NCBI GenBank assembly: GCA_007131435.1
Contig: SLQM01000013.1
Location: forward strand, 1 to 5,604
DNA from: Syntrophomonadaceae bacterium
Lineage (GTDB): Bacteria; Bacillota; Dethiobacteria; DTU022
Direction of reading: 5' to 3'
Length of the DNA: 5,604 nt
Part shown: piece after piece, positions 1-4,926 of the stretch
Position numbering within the stretch: the first letter of the stretch is position 1
How the letters are laid out: each line of letters starts with the position of its first letter
The notes under the pieces: model-generated
Told to the model about the DNA's origin: nothing
The model's database searches: none
The model's input: the letters and a program-made list of their open reading frames with translations, nothing else
Made by a program: the position numbers and the translations under genes

Positions 1-199
1 AGAGGGTCTTTTCCGGGTTCAGGGCAGCCTGACGCTTGGCTACCTGCCCTACCAATCTCTCCCCGGAGTCTTTAAAAGCTACTACCGAGGGAGTGGTTCT
101 TGAACCCTCAGCATTGGTTATCACTTCCGGCTTGCCGCCTTCAATTACCGCCACGGCGGAGAAGGTGGTGCCGAGGTCAATACCTACCGCTTTACCCAT
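1..199 (-). CDS. dnaK: DnaK/Hsp70 molecular chaperone, N-terminal fragment (runs off the left edge)
   Basis: The first 66 codons of an Hsp70-type chaperone, an ATP-dependent cytoplasmic protein-folding machine, are visible; the rest lies beyond position 1. The start of the actin-like ATPase domain is plain: the phosphate-1 loop GIDLGTTFS at residues 6-14, then NAEGSRTTPSVVAF (29-42) and GERLVGQVAKRQA (46-58), all highly characteristic of DnaK. The ATG at 199-197 has a GAGGTG ribosome binding site (206-211) six bases upstream, which fixes the start. Most bacterial DnaKs have Asn after GTT; here it is Phe (GTTFS). The gene just upstream is a rubredoxin-like gene, not grpE or hrcA, and I see no CIRCE operator in the 65-bp gap. 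It may therefore be a second, specialised DnaK copy rather than the heat-shock operon copy; that is inference. Confidence 0.93.
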   Translation of the reverse strand, partial: MGKAVGIDLGTTFSAVAVIEGGKPEVITNAEGSRTTPSVVAFKDSGERLVGQVAKRQAALNPEKTL

Positions 200-264
200 C
201 AATTTCACCTCATTTCATTAAGATAGTTTTTTAGATCGTCTTTTCTAGTAAATCTTTTAAATCT

Positions 265-627
265 TTATTCCAATAAGCCATCACTTGCAACTTTGACCCA
301 GATACATTCCTGGGAATGCCCTTTAAGTCCTTCCTTGATCATCTCACGGATATCGGCTGTATCTTTTTGTGTTTGGCTGAAAATATCATTGCAACCTTCA
401 TCAAGGTTTAAATCTATACCCTCCTGGGCCAGCTTGTTTACCGCTTCCAGGTGATCATAAATCTGGGCATACTTTTCCCTGGTTGCCAGGGCATCACGCA
501 TCATTTCAGCTTCTTCTTCATCAAGCAGTTCAAACTGCTCCTTCGGTGCTCCACACTTGGGACAAAAGTCAGGTGGTTCTTCTCCTTCATGCAGGTATCC
601 ACAAACTTCACAGCGCCACATTTTCAT
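265..627 (-). CDS. Rubredoxin-like iron-binding protein with helical C-terminal tail
   Basis: A 120-residue cytoplasmic protein. Residues 3-33 form a rubrerythrin-type rubredoxin domain: Cys6, Cys9, Cys22 and Cys25 (C-x2-CGY-x11-CPKCG) should bind one Fe(Cys)4 centre, and Trp4 and Tyr11 are the usual aromatic partners. In classical rubrerythrin this module is C-terminal; here it is N-terminal and followed by a charged, probably helical region (about 36-107) ending in a short hydrophobic strand. I see no paired ExxH motifs, so the tail is not an obvious ferritin-like di-iron bundle. Two extra cysteines (79, 108) are present. The ATG at 627 is preceded by GGGGAG (637-642) at nine bases; a second Met at codon 3 is less well placed. 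It lies 54 bp after the toxin gene and 65 bp before dnaK on the same strand, with no clear terminator between them. A CATAAT box at 662-667 lacks a good -35. A redox or oxidative-stress role is inferred; the partner is unknown. Confidence 0.85.
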   Translation of the reverse strand: MKMWRCEVCGYLHEGEEPPDFCPKCGAPKEQFELLDEEEAEMMRDALATREKYAQIYDHLEAVNKLAQEGIDLNLDEGCNDIFSQTQKDTADIREMIKEGLKGHSQECIWVKVASDGLLE

Positions 628-681
628 TTAACAATACTCCCCTTTCATTTTAATTAAATTGATTATGCCGCATTACGCGAC

Positions 682-1116
682 TTATTGCAGAGATACAAGC
701 TTCAGTTTCTCCCCCCTGGAAGCGCGGGCCAGTTCCCGGTCAAAAGTTAGAATCATCAGTTCGGGAAACTCTCTCTGCAGGGTTTTAGCCGTAGCCAAGT
801 GCCATAAACCGGACCCCTTTAGGGGCCACTTTGTGGCCAGCTCTTTCATTGCCAGGCTGTCGGGCATTATGTTTAGCCTGCTCCAGGGGCCTGTTAAAAG
901 TAATTCAAAGAGCGAATCAATAATCATCTCCGAAAGCATGCTTTCACGCTGTATGCGACTAATAACCGTGTACACTTCGGCAATAGCCAGTGAGGTTAAC
1001 AGGTGAACACCTTTTTGGCGGGACTTTTTCATTACCCCTTCACTGTGCTCATCCCTGAAAAGGTAAGAGAGGAGGGCTGTTGAATCCCAATATATAACGG
1101 AGTATTTCTCAGCCAT
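682..1116 (-). CDS. vapC: PIN-domain toxin of a VapC-like toxin-antitoxin pair
   Basis: A 144-residue PIN-domain protein, the fold of VapC ribonuclease toxins that cleave RNA using Mg2+ held by acidic residues. Visible motifs are VIYWDSTALLSYLF near the N-terminus (Asp11), SLAIAEVY (Glu47), the helix SGLWHLATA (102-110) and MILTFDREL (Asp126). The Asp normally found three residues before the His of the HLATA helix is Gly103 here (codon GGT, 808-810), so one member of the usual acidic quartet is missing. The start was set at the ATG at 1116: it overlaps the antitoxin stop as TGATG and has AGGAGG (1127-1132) ten bases upstream. An upstream in-frame ATG at 1140 would add eight residues but lies before that ribosome binding site. 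The antitoxin gene precedes it. Reduced or altered nuclease activity is possible. Assignment to the PIN family is firm; the RNA target is unknown. Confidence 0.87.
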   Translation of the reverse strand: MAEKYSVIYWDSTALLSYLFRDEHSEGVMKKSRQKGVHLLTSLAIAEVYTVISRIQRESMLSEMIIDSLFELLLTGPWSRLNIMPDSLAMKELATKWPLKGSGLWHLATAKTLQREFPELMILTFDRELARASRGEKLKLVSLQ

Positions 1117-1397
1117 CAGCGCCTTTCCTCCTCCATGCATTTTTGAACGAAACCGCCCGGTAGTTCTACAGGGTCTGAATACTTATTGCCCTGCTCTGTT
1201 GACGGTTGAATTAAGCCGCAGCTCTCAAAATTCTTGATTCGTTCTTCAAGGGTGAGGCTGTGACTTTCTGCCGGAACCAACCTGGCAACTGGAGTGCCGC
1301 GGTCGGTTATAATTATTTCCATGCCGCTGCGTACATCCTTAATTAGCTTGCTGAGGTTGATTCTTGCTTCACGGATACCAATATAGTTTTTTTTCAT
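1116..1397 (-). CDS. Phd/YefM-family antitoxin
   Basis: A 93-residue antitoxin. Residues 5-42 show the Phd/YefM DNA-binding fold: IGIREARINLSKLIKDV (6-22) followed by GMEIIITDRGTPVARLVP (25-42), the 'prevent-host-death' pattern. The C-terminal half, which is polar and contains LEERIKNFES (50-59), would be the segment that binds and neutralises the PIN toxin. The ATG at 1397 has GGGGTG (1406-1411) eight bases upstream. Its stop codon shares one base with the toxin start (TGATG), so the two are translationally coupled, with antitoxin first as usual. A consensus promoter and an inverted repeat lie directly upstream, fitting the autorepression known for this family. Phd-type antitoxins paired with PIN toxins are well known, and a plain VapB fold is not indicated. 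Confidence 0.88.
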   Translation of the reverse strand: MKKNYIGIREARINLSKLIKDVRSGMEIIITDRGTPVARLVPAESHSLTLEERIKNFESCGLIQPSTEQGNKYSDPVELPGGFVQKCMEEERR

Positions 1398-1412
1398 TGC
1401 AACAACACCCCA

Positions 1413-1435
1413 AATGTAGTAACTGGCACTACATT
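1413..1435. promoter_or_regulatory. Inverted-repeat operator at the antitoxin transcription start
   Basis: A perfect 8-bp inverted repeat, AATGTAGT (1413-1420) and ACTACATT (1428-1435), separated by 7 bp. It sits immediately downstream of the -10 box, over the expected start of transcription, which is where an antitoxin or toxin-antitoxin complex would block RNA polymerase. The position and symmetry are directly visible; binding by the Phd-type protein is inferred from family behaviour. Confidence 0.75.
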
Positions 1436-1437
1436 AG

Positions 1438-1466
1438 ATTATAGGGGGTTGCGGCCCGCTTGTCAA
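1438..1466 (-). promoter_or_regulatory. Consensus sigma-A promoter of the toxin-antitoxin genes
   Basis: Read leftward, this is TTGACA (1466-1461), a 17-bp spacer, and TATAAT (1443-1438), a perfect match to the vegetative sigma factor consensus in both hexamers and spacing. It ends about 40 bp before the antitoxin ATG. Such a strong promoter fits a toxin-antitoxin operon held down by its own products. It could also supply transcript to the rubredoxin-like gene and dnaK downstream, since no terminator is evident between them. Confidence 0.92.
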
Positions 1467-1471
1467 GGCTT

Positions 1472-1494
1472 TTTGTGTACACAGTGCCTACATC
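1472..1494. promoter_or_regulatory. Possible second, degenerate operator upstream of the -35 box
   Basis: This contains a perfect 10-bp palindrome TGTGTACACA (1474-1483) followed by CTACAT (1488-1493). Aligned to the first operator with a 59-bp offset it keeps TGT on the left arm and the whole CTACAT right arm, so it may be a weaker second binding site that flanks the promoter, allowing repression by looping or cooperative binding. The similarity is partial and could be chance. Confidence 0.4.
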
Positions 1495-1620
1495 TTTTCC
1501 GGGCCCCTGAATTGCTTATTTCTATAGCTTTTGCAGGAAAAGAAATGCAGGCGGCGAAGTTATAAAATGTAGAATTTAGCATCAAAGTTTTAAACAATGT
1601 CATAGTGGCCGAAAAAAGAG

Positions 1621-1646
1621 AAAACCGTTCTGAAATAGAAGGTTTT
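1621..1646 (+). promoter_or_regulatory. Leader hairpin 1 upstream of sufC
   Basis: AAAACC (1621-1626) and TTC (1628-1630) pair with GAA (1638-1640) and GGTTTT (1641-1646), giving a 9-bp stem with a single bulged G and a 7-nt loop. The stem is A/T-rich and the downstream GTTAAAA is not a good U-tract, so it is a weak terminator at best. It may be part of a leader structure together with the next hairpin. Confidence 0.4.
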
Positions 1647-1652
1647 GTTAAA

Positions 1653-1699
1653 AGGGCTTCATTGATTACAGGTTAAAAAGCCCTAATCACTTAAGCCCT
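1653..1699 (+). promoter_or_regulatory. Mutually exclusive hairpins in the sufC leader
   Basis: AGGGCTT (1653-1659) can pair perfectly with AAGCCCT at 1678-1684 or with a second identical AAGCCCT at 1693-1699. A third copy, CAGCCCT (1704-1710), would give a 6-bp pairing. Competing stems like these are what RNA-switch or attenuator leaders use, although no U-tract follows and no known riboswitch core was recognised. The pairing is visible; a regulatory role is inference. Confidence 0.4.
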
Positions 1700-1721
1700 T
1701 GATCAGCCCTTAATCAGCCTG
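1679..1721 (+). repeat. Tandem AGCCCT direct repeats just before sufC
   Basis: AGCCCT occurs at 1679, 1694 and 1705, with a degenerate AGCCTG at 1716. The middle copies form adjacent 11-mers, AGCCCTTGATC (1694-1704) and AGCCCTTAATC (1705-1715), which differ at one base, and 11 bp is close to one helical turn. They end 25 bp before the chosen sufC start. They could be protein-binding direct repeats or pairing partners of the leader hairpin. Confidence 0.55.
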
Positions 1722-1746
1722 TATGAAGAAAGGAGCGTTTTGGTTA

Positions 1747-2493
1747 GTGCTAAAACTCGATAACATTTATTTAGAGCTTGTGGTGGAGGGAAGAAGTATT
1801 CCAATTCTCCACGATATAGAACTTGATTTTCAGGCCGGCAAAATGTATGCCCTGACCGGGCCCAATGGCAGCGGTAAATCATCCATAGCTAGAGTGGCCA
1901 TGGGTATTTACCAGCCCACCGGCGGGAAAGTTTTTTTAAATGGTGAAGATATTACTGCCATGGGTATTACTGAAAGGGCAAGGATGGGTATCGGGTATGC
2001 CTTTCAGCAGCCGCCCCGCTTCAAGGGGATGAGGGTGGTTGATATGCTGGAATTGGCTATGAAACATTCGGACGGTCTAAACTGCCAGGTACTGCGCCAG
2101 ATTGGCCTCTGTCCCGACGATTACCTGGATAGAACCCTTGACAACAGTCTCTCAGGGGGAGAAATCAAGCGGATTGAAATTGCCACCCTGCTAGCTCAGA
2201 ATCCTAAAGTGCGTATTTTTGATGAACCTGAAGCGGGTATAGATCTCTGGAGTTTTGAACAGTTGATTGATGTTATCGGCGACAGCCACCGTGAAGATAC
2301 CACAACGGTTATTATTTCTCACCAGGAAAAGATCCTGAACATGGTTGATGAAATTATCTTAATTGAAGAAGGCACTGTAAGCATGCGCGGCAACCGTGAT
2401 AAAATTTGGCCGCAGATTAAAGAAAGCGCCCAGTGTTCATGCCGCAGGAGTTGCAGATTGGAGGAAGAACTATATGCTGACTGCCCTCGATAA
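1747..2493 (+). CDS. sufC: SufC-like Fe-S cluster assembly ATPase (minimal SufCB type)
   Basis: A 248-residue ABC-type ATPase without membrane segments, which in the SUF system hydrolyses ATP to drive the SufB scaffold during iron-sulfur cluster assembly in the cytoplasm. Motifs (numbered from the GTG) are Walker A GPNGSGKS (38-45), Q-loop FQQPPRF (86-92), signature LSGGE (135-139), Walker B VRIFDEPE (155-162), D-loop AGID (163-166) and switch His192. The DEPEAGIDLWSF string and the LKLDNIYLEL start are typical of the short anaerobe SufC type rather than of a transporter ATPase. The GTG at 1747 was chosen because AAGGAG (1730-1735) lies 11 bases upstream and the protein then begins where the family does; an ATG at 1723 has no ribosome binding site. 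The C-terminus carries a cysteine cluster (Cys230, 232, 236, 246). The stop overlaps the SufB-like gene by 20 bp, indicating coupled translation. Confidence 0.9.
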   Translation: MLKLDNIYLELVVEGRSIPILHDIELDFQAGKMYALTGPNGSGKSSIARVAMGIYQPTGGKVFLNGEDITAMGITERARMGIGYAFQQPPRFKGMRVVDMLELAMKHSDGLNCQVLRQIGLCPDDYLDRTLDNSLSGGEIKRIEIATLLAQNPKVRIFDEPEAGIDLWSFEQLIDVIGDSHREDTTTVIISHQEKILNMVDEIILIEEGTVSMRGNRDKIWPQIKESAQCSCRRSCRLEEELYADCPR

Positions 2494-3391
2494 AAAACTA
2501 CTGGAAGAAATTGCTGAACTGCATGATGATCCCCCGGGAGCTTTTAACATTCGTAAAGACGGTAAGGGTGTGCAAAGGCGCTCCCTGGAGGGGATAGAGA
2601 TCAGGTCAAAAGAAGATCAACCCGGCATTGATGTACTGGTTGCACCCGGTAAGGAAGGAAGTGTACACATTCCGGTAATCCTTACCGAAACAGATCTTTC
2701 CGACCTGGTTTACAATACCATAGAGATAGGCGAAAATGCAGATATTACCCTGGTGGCCGGCTGCGGTATCCACAACCCCGGCTCTGGCAGCGCCCGTCAT
2801 GATGGTATTCACCGGATTATAGTTCGCAGGGGAGCCCGCCTCAAGTACAGTGAAAAACACTACGGTGAAGGAGAAGGAGGGGGCAAGCGTATCCTCAACC
2901 CGAAAACCGAGCTGGTGATAGAAGAAGATGCGTATGCTGAACTCGAACTGATCCAGATCCGCGGGGTAGATAATACCAACCGGGTTACCGAGGCAGAAGT
3001 GCATGCCGGTGGGCGCCTGTTTATGTTTGAACGCCTGCTTACAGATGGTGAGCAGACTGCCAACTCCGATGTTGTTGTAAATCTGATGGGCGAGGGTAGC
3101 ACTGCCAGGATAATATCCCGCTCTGTAGCCCAGGGCAACTCAAAGCAAACCTTTAACCCCCGTCTGCTGGCATACGGCCCGGGTCGCGGGCACGTGGAGT
3201 GCGATTCAATTATTATGGATCAATCAACGGTCCGTTCGGTTCCGGAAATATGGGCTGAAAATGCAGATGCAGAACTTGTTCATGAAGCAGCAATAGGGAA
3301 AATTGCCGGCGATCAACTGATTAAACTTATGGCGCTTGGTTTAACAGAAGAAGAAGCAGAAGAAGCCATTATCAGCGGTTTTCTAAAGTAA
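2474..3391 (+). CDS. sufB: SufB-like Fe-S cluster assembly scaffold (short form)
   Basis: A 305-residue SufB/SufD-family protein, about 190 residues shorter than E. coli SufB; it should fold as a right-handed beta-helix on which clusters are built with SufC. The C-terminal core is clear: ECDSIIM with Cys243, and VHEAAIGKIAGDQL with His270 and Glu271. By my alignment from memory these match E. coli SufB Cys405, His433 and Glu434, the residues considered essential. Dimerisation with itself, in place of a SufB-SufD pair, is inferred because no sufD is nearby. An N-terminal Cys/His-rich stretch (Cys97, His100, His109, His113) is notable. The ATG at 2474 has GGAGG (2460-2464) nine bases upstream; an in-frame ATG at 2396 lies deep inside sufC and is unlikely. 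No SufS, SufU or SufE is present in the window, so the sulfur donor must be elsewhere. The next gene begins 18 bp later. Confidence 0.9.
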   Translation: MLTALDKKLLEEIAELHDDPPGAFNIRKDGKGVQRRSLEGIEIRSKEDQPGIDVLVAPGKEGSVHIPVILTETDLSDLVYNTIEIGENADITLVAGCGIHNPGSGSARHDGIHRIIVRRGARLKYSEKHYGEGEGGGKRILNPKTELVIEEDAYAELELIQIRGVDNTNRVTEAEVHAGGRLFMFERLLTDGEQTANSDVVVNLMGEGSTARIISRSVAQGNSKQTFNPRLLAYGPGRGHVECDSIIMDQSTVRSVPEIWAENADAELVHEAAIGKIAGDQLIKLMALGLTEEEAEEAIISGFLK

Positions 3392-3409
3392 ATATTCGGG
3401 GGGTTCCAT

Positions 3410-4372
3410 TTGGGTTTAATCACAATTTCACGAGAGTTTGGCAGTGGCGGAGAAACAATAGCCCGCCTGGTAGCTGAAAAAACATTATTTCTGTTAGTTA
3501 ACAAAGACACAATTAACAAAGGCCTTGCCGATTACGGCATTGAAGAGCCGGATGCAAGCCTTGAAAAATTGGCAACCGAAGAAGAGAGCGATCAATTTTT
3601 TCAACAGTATGTTGAAGCGATGCACGATTTAATATATGACCTGGCCATACGCAACAGCCTGGTAATCCTTGGGCGGGGCGGATCAATTCTCTTTCGCGAT
3701 TATCCGCCTGCACTGCATGTGCGTGTTATATCGCAGTTTACCCGGCGGGTCCAGCGGATTATGAAAATTTATGATTTAAATTCTGAAACTGCAGTTAAGT
3801 TGGTTAAAGAGCAGGACTGCAACATGCGCAACTACTACCGCAAGGTATTTGATGTAAACTGGACCAACCTGCGCCCTTACGACCTGGTTATAAATACCGA
3901 GAAAATGGGCCTGGAAGATGCAGCTGACTTAATCATAGCCGCTTATCGCATTCATGCCGAACCACGGGAAATGCGTGACAGCGCAGTACCGGCAGAGTTA
4001 GAAAACGGTATATTCACCGCCCAAGCAGGGGAGGAAGAGGAAAAGTTTATGCATCCCAGTGAGGAAGAATTTGCAGGGATGCTCGATTTTTACCGAATTC
4101 GCTGGCAATATGAGCCGCGCACCTTCCTGTTGGAGTGGGACAGTGAGGGCAATGTAATGGAGGCATTTTCACCGGATTTTTACCTGCCCGACCAGGATCT
4201 TTATATCGAGCTTACTACGCAGAAGCCAAAACAGGCTTGGAAAAAGAACCGCAAGATCAGAAGAATGAAAGAACTCTACCCCCATATTAATGTCCGCCTG
4301 ATTGACAAGCGGGGCTTTGAAAGCCTGCTTAAAAAGCACAGGTTGGACGAGGACGAAGGTGAAGAAAGCTGA
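3410..4372 (+). CDS. Cytidylate-kinase-like protein fused to a PD-(D/E)XK-nuclease-like domain
   Basis: A 320-residue two-domain protein. Residues 1-182 resemble the cytidylate kinase-like family: ITISREFGSGGETIA (4-18), a P-loop variant lacking the classical GK(S/T); LVILGRGGSIL (84-94); RRVQRI (112-117); EQDCNMRNYYRKVF (134-147), lid-like; and DLVINTE (158-164). This domain would phosphorylate a nucleotide or related small molecule. After an acidic linker (about 185-215), residues 216-310 look like a PD-(D/E)XK endonuclease-type fold: FYRIRWQYEPRTF (227-239), SPDFYLP (254-260, Asp256) and LYIELTT (264-270, Glu267). The usual Lys two residues after the Glu is Thr269, with lysines nearby at 272, 274, 278 and 279. 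The TTG start follows a G-rich stretch (3398-3403) and is the only usable start after the upstream stop. Its stop overlaps the next gene as CTGA. The kinase substrate and any nuclease activity are unknown; a non-catalytic binding role is possible. Confidence 0.8.
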   Translation: MGLITISREFGSGGETIARLVAEKTLFLLVNKDTINKGLADYGIEEPDASLEKLATEEESDQFFQQYVEAMHDLIYDLAIRNSLVILGRGGSILFRDYPPALHVRVISQFTRRVQRIMKIYDLNSETAVKLVKEQDCNMRNYYRKVFDVNWTNLRPYDLVINTEKMGLEDAADLIIAAYRIHAEPREMRDSAVPAELENGIFTAQAGEEEEKFMHPSEEEFAGMLDFYRIRWQYEPRTFLLEWDSEGNVMEAFSPDFYLPDQDLYIELTTQKPKQAWKKNRKIRRMKELYPHINVRLIDKRGFESLLKKHRLDEDEGEES

Positions 4373-4926
4373 GTGAGAAAAAACCTTACAGCGATGATCA
4401 GTTAAAAATACTTTTGACCAGTGAAGAGATTGAAAAGAGAATAGCCGAGTTGGGAAAAGAGATCTCTGCCGATTATGCCGGCAAGGATCTTGTTTTGGTC
4501 GGGGTCCTGCGCGGTAGTGCATACTTCCTAGTTGACCTGACCCGTAAAATGCATATTCCCTTTGCCATCGATTTCATCAGCATATCTCATTACCATGACC
4601 AGGGTGAAGGAGCAGGTGTCGTGCGCATCACCAAGGATCTTGATTTAAGCATAACTGACAAGCATGTGCTGATTATTGAAGATATAGTTGATACAGGTCT
4701 CAGCCTAGGCTACCTTCTGCGCAACCTGAAAACAAGAAACCCGGCCGATCTTAATGTCTGCACACTCTTAAACGTTGAAGCCAGGCGGATTGTGGAAGTG
4801 CCCGTAAAGTACAAGGGCTTTGATATGCCAAACGTTTTTGTTGTCGGTTATGGCCTTGACTACAAGGAGAAATACCGCAACCTGCAGTTCATCGCCGAGT
4901 TCGACCGGCGCAAGGAAACCCGCTGA
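4369..4926 (+). CDS. hpt: Hypoxanthine phosphoribosyltransferase-like protein
   Basis: A type I phosphoribosyltransferase of the purine-salvage HPRT family, which joins hypoxanthine or guanine to PRPP. From the CTG start it has 185 residues, close to B. subtilis HprT (about 180). Motifs: LVGVLRGSAYFLVDL (43-57, pyrophosphate loop), VLIIEDIVDTGLSL (100-113, the PRPP-binding loop with the acidic pair) and VFVVGYGLDYKEKYRNL (156-172, flexible base-side region). The conserved Lys that contacts the purine 6-oxo group (human Lys165) is replaced: LLDKP in relatives reads LLNVEARR here, so base preference may differ. The start at CTG 4369 is my choice: AGGTGA (4357-4362) lies six bases upstream, it overlaps the previous stop as CTGA, and it restores the conserved LKILLTSEEI. 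A TTG at 4414 has no ribosome binding site, would give 170 residues and would cut into that segment. Last gene of the suf operon. Confidence 0.87.
   Translation: MSEKKPYSDDQLKILLTSEEIEKRIAELGKEISADYAGKDLVLVGVLRGSAYFLVDLTRKMHIPFAIDFISISHYHDQGEGAGVVRITKDLDLSITDKHVLIIEDIVDTGLSLGYLLRNLKTRNPADLNVCTLLNVEARRIVEVPVKYKGFDMPNVFVVGYGLDYKEKYRNLQFIAEFDRRKETR

Larger units (their letters stand above)
1495..1746. other. Divergent intergenic region ahead of the suf genes; hairpins but no clear promoter
   Basis: No convincing gene is seen here. It holds a stray half-operator AATGTAG (1566-1572), a TATAAA (1561-1566) without a matching -35 at normal spacing, two hairpins and a cluster of AGCCCT repeats, described separately. 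I found no good sigma-A promoter for sufC and no IscR-like binding site that I can recognise. The last 24 bases overlap an in-frame extension of sufC to an ATG at 1723 that has no ribosome binding site. Confidence 0.5.

Noticed and set aside
36..221. Rightward 61-codon ORF
   Set aside because: It is the antisense shadow of the dnaK start, whose protein matches Hsp70 unmistakably.
659..1006. Rightward 115-codon ORF
   Set aside because: It is antisense to the PIN toxin gene, with no ribosome binding site or recognisable protein.
1653..1684. AGGGCTT/AAGCCCT hairpin as a rho-independent terminator
   Set aside because: On the + strand no T-run follows; on the - strand only TTT follows before AAC. 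An attenuator-like leader role is more plausible but unproven.
1723..1746. ATG 1723 as sufC start
   Set aside because: No Shine-Dalgarno precedes it; AAGGAG lies inside this stretch and serves GTG 1747, where the family's conserved start begins.
2396..2473. N-terminal extension of SufB from ATG 2396
   Set aside because: It would overlap sufC by about 100 bp and lacks a ribosome binding site; ATG 2474 has GGAGG and fits the family.
2606..3138. Two leftward ORFs inside sufB
   Set aside because: They are antisense to a well-conserved SufB protein and have shadow-like composition.
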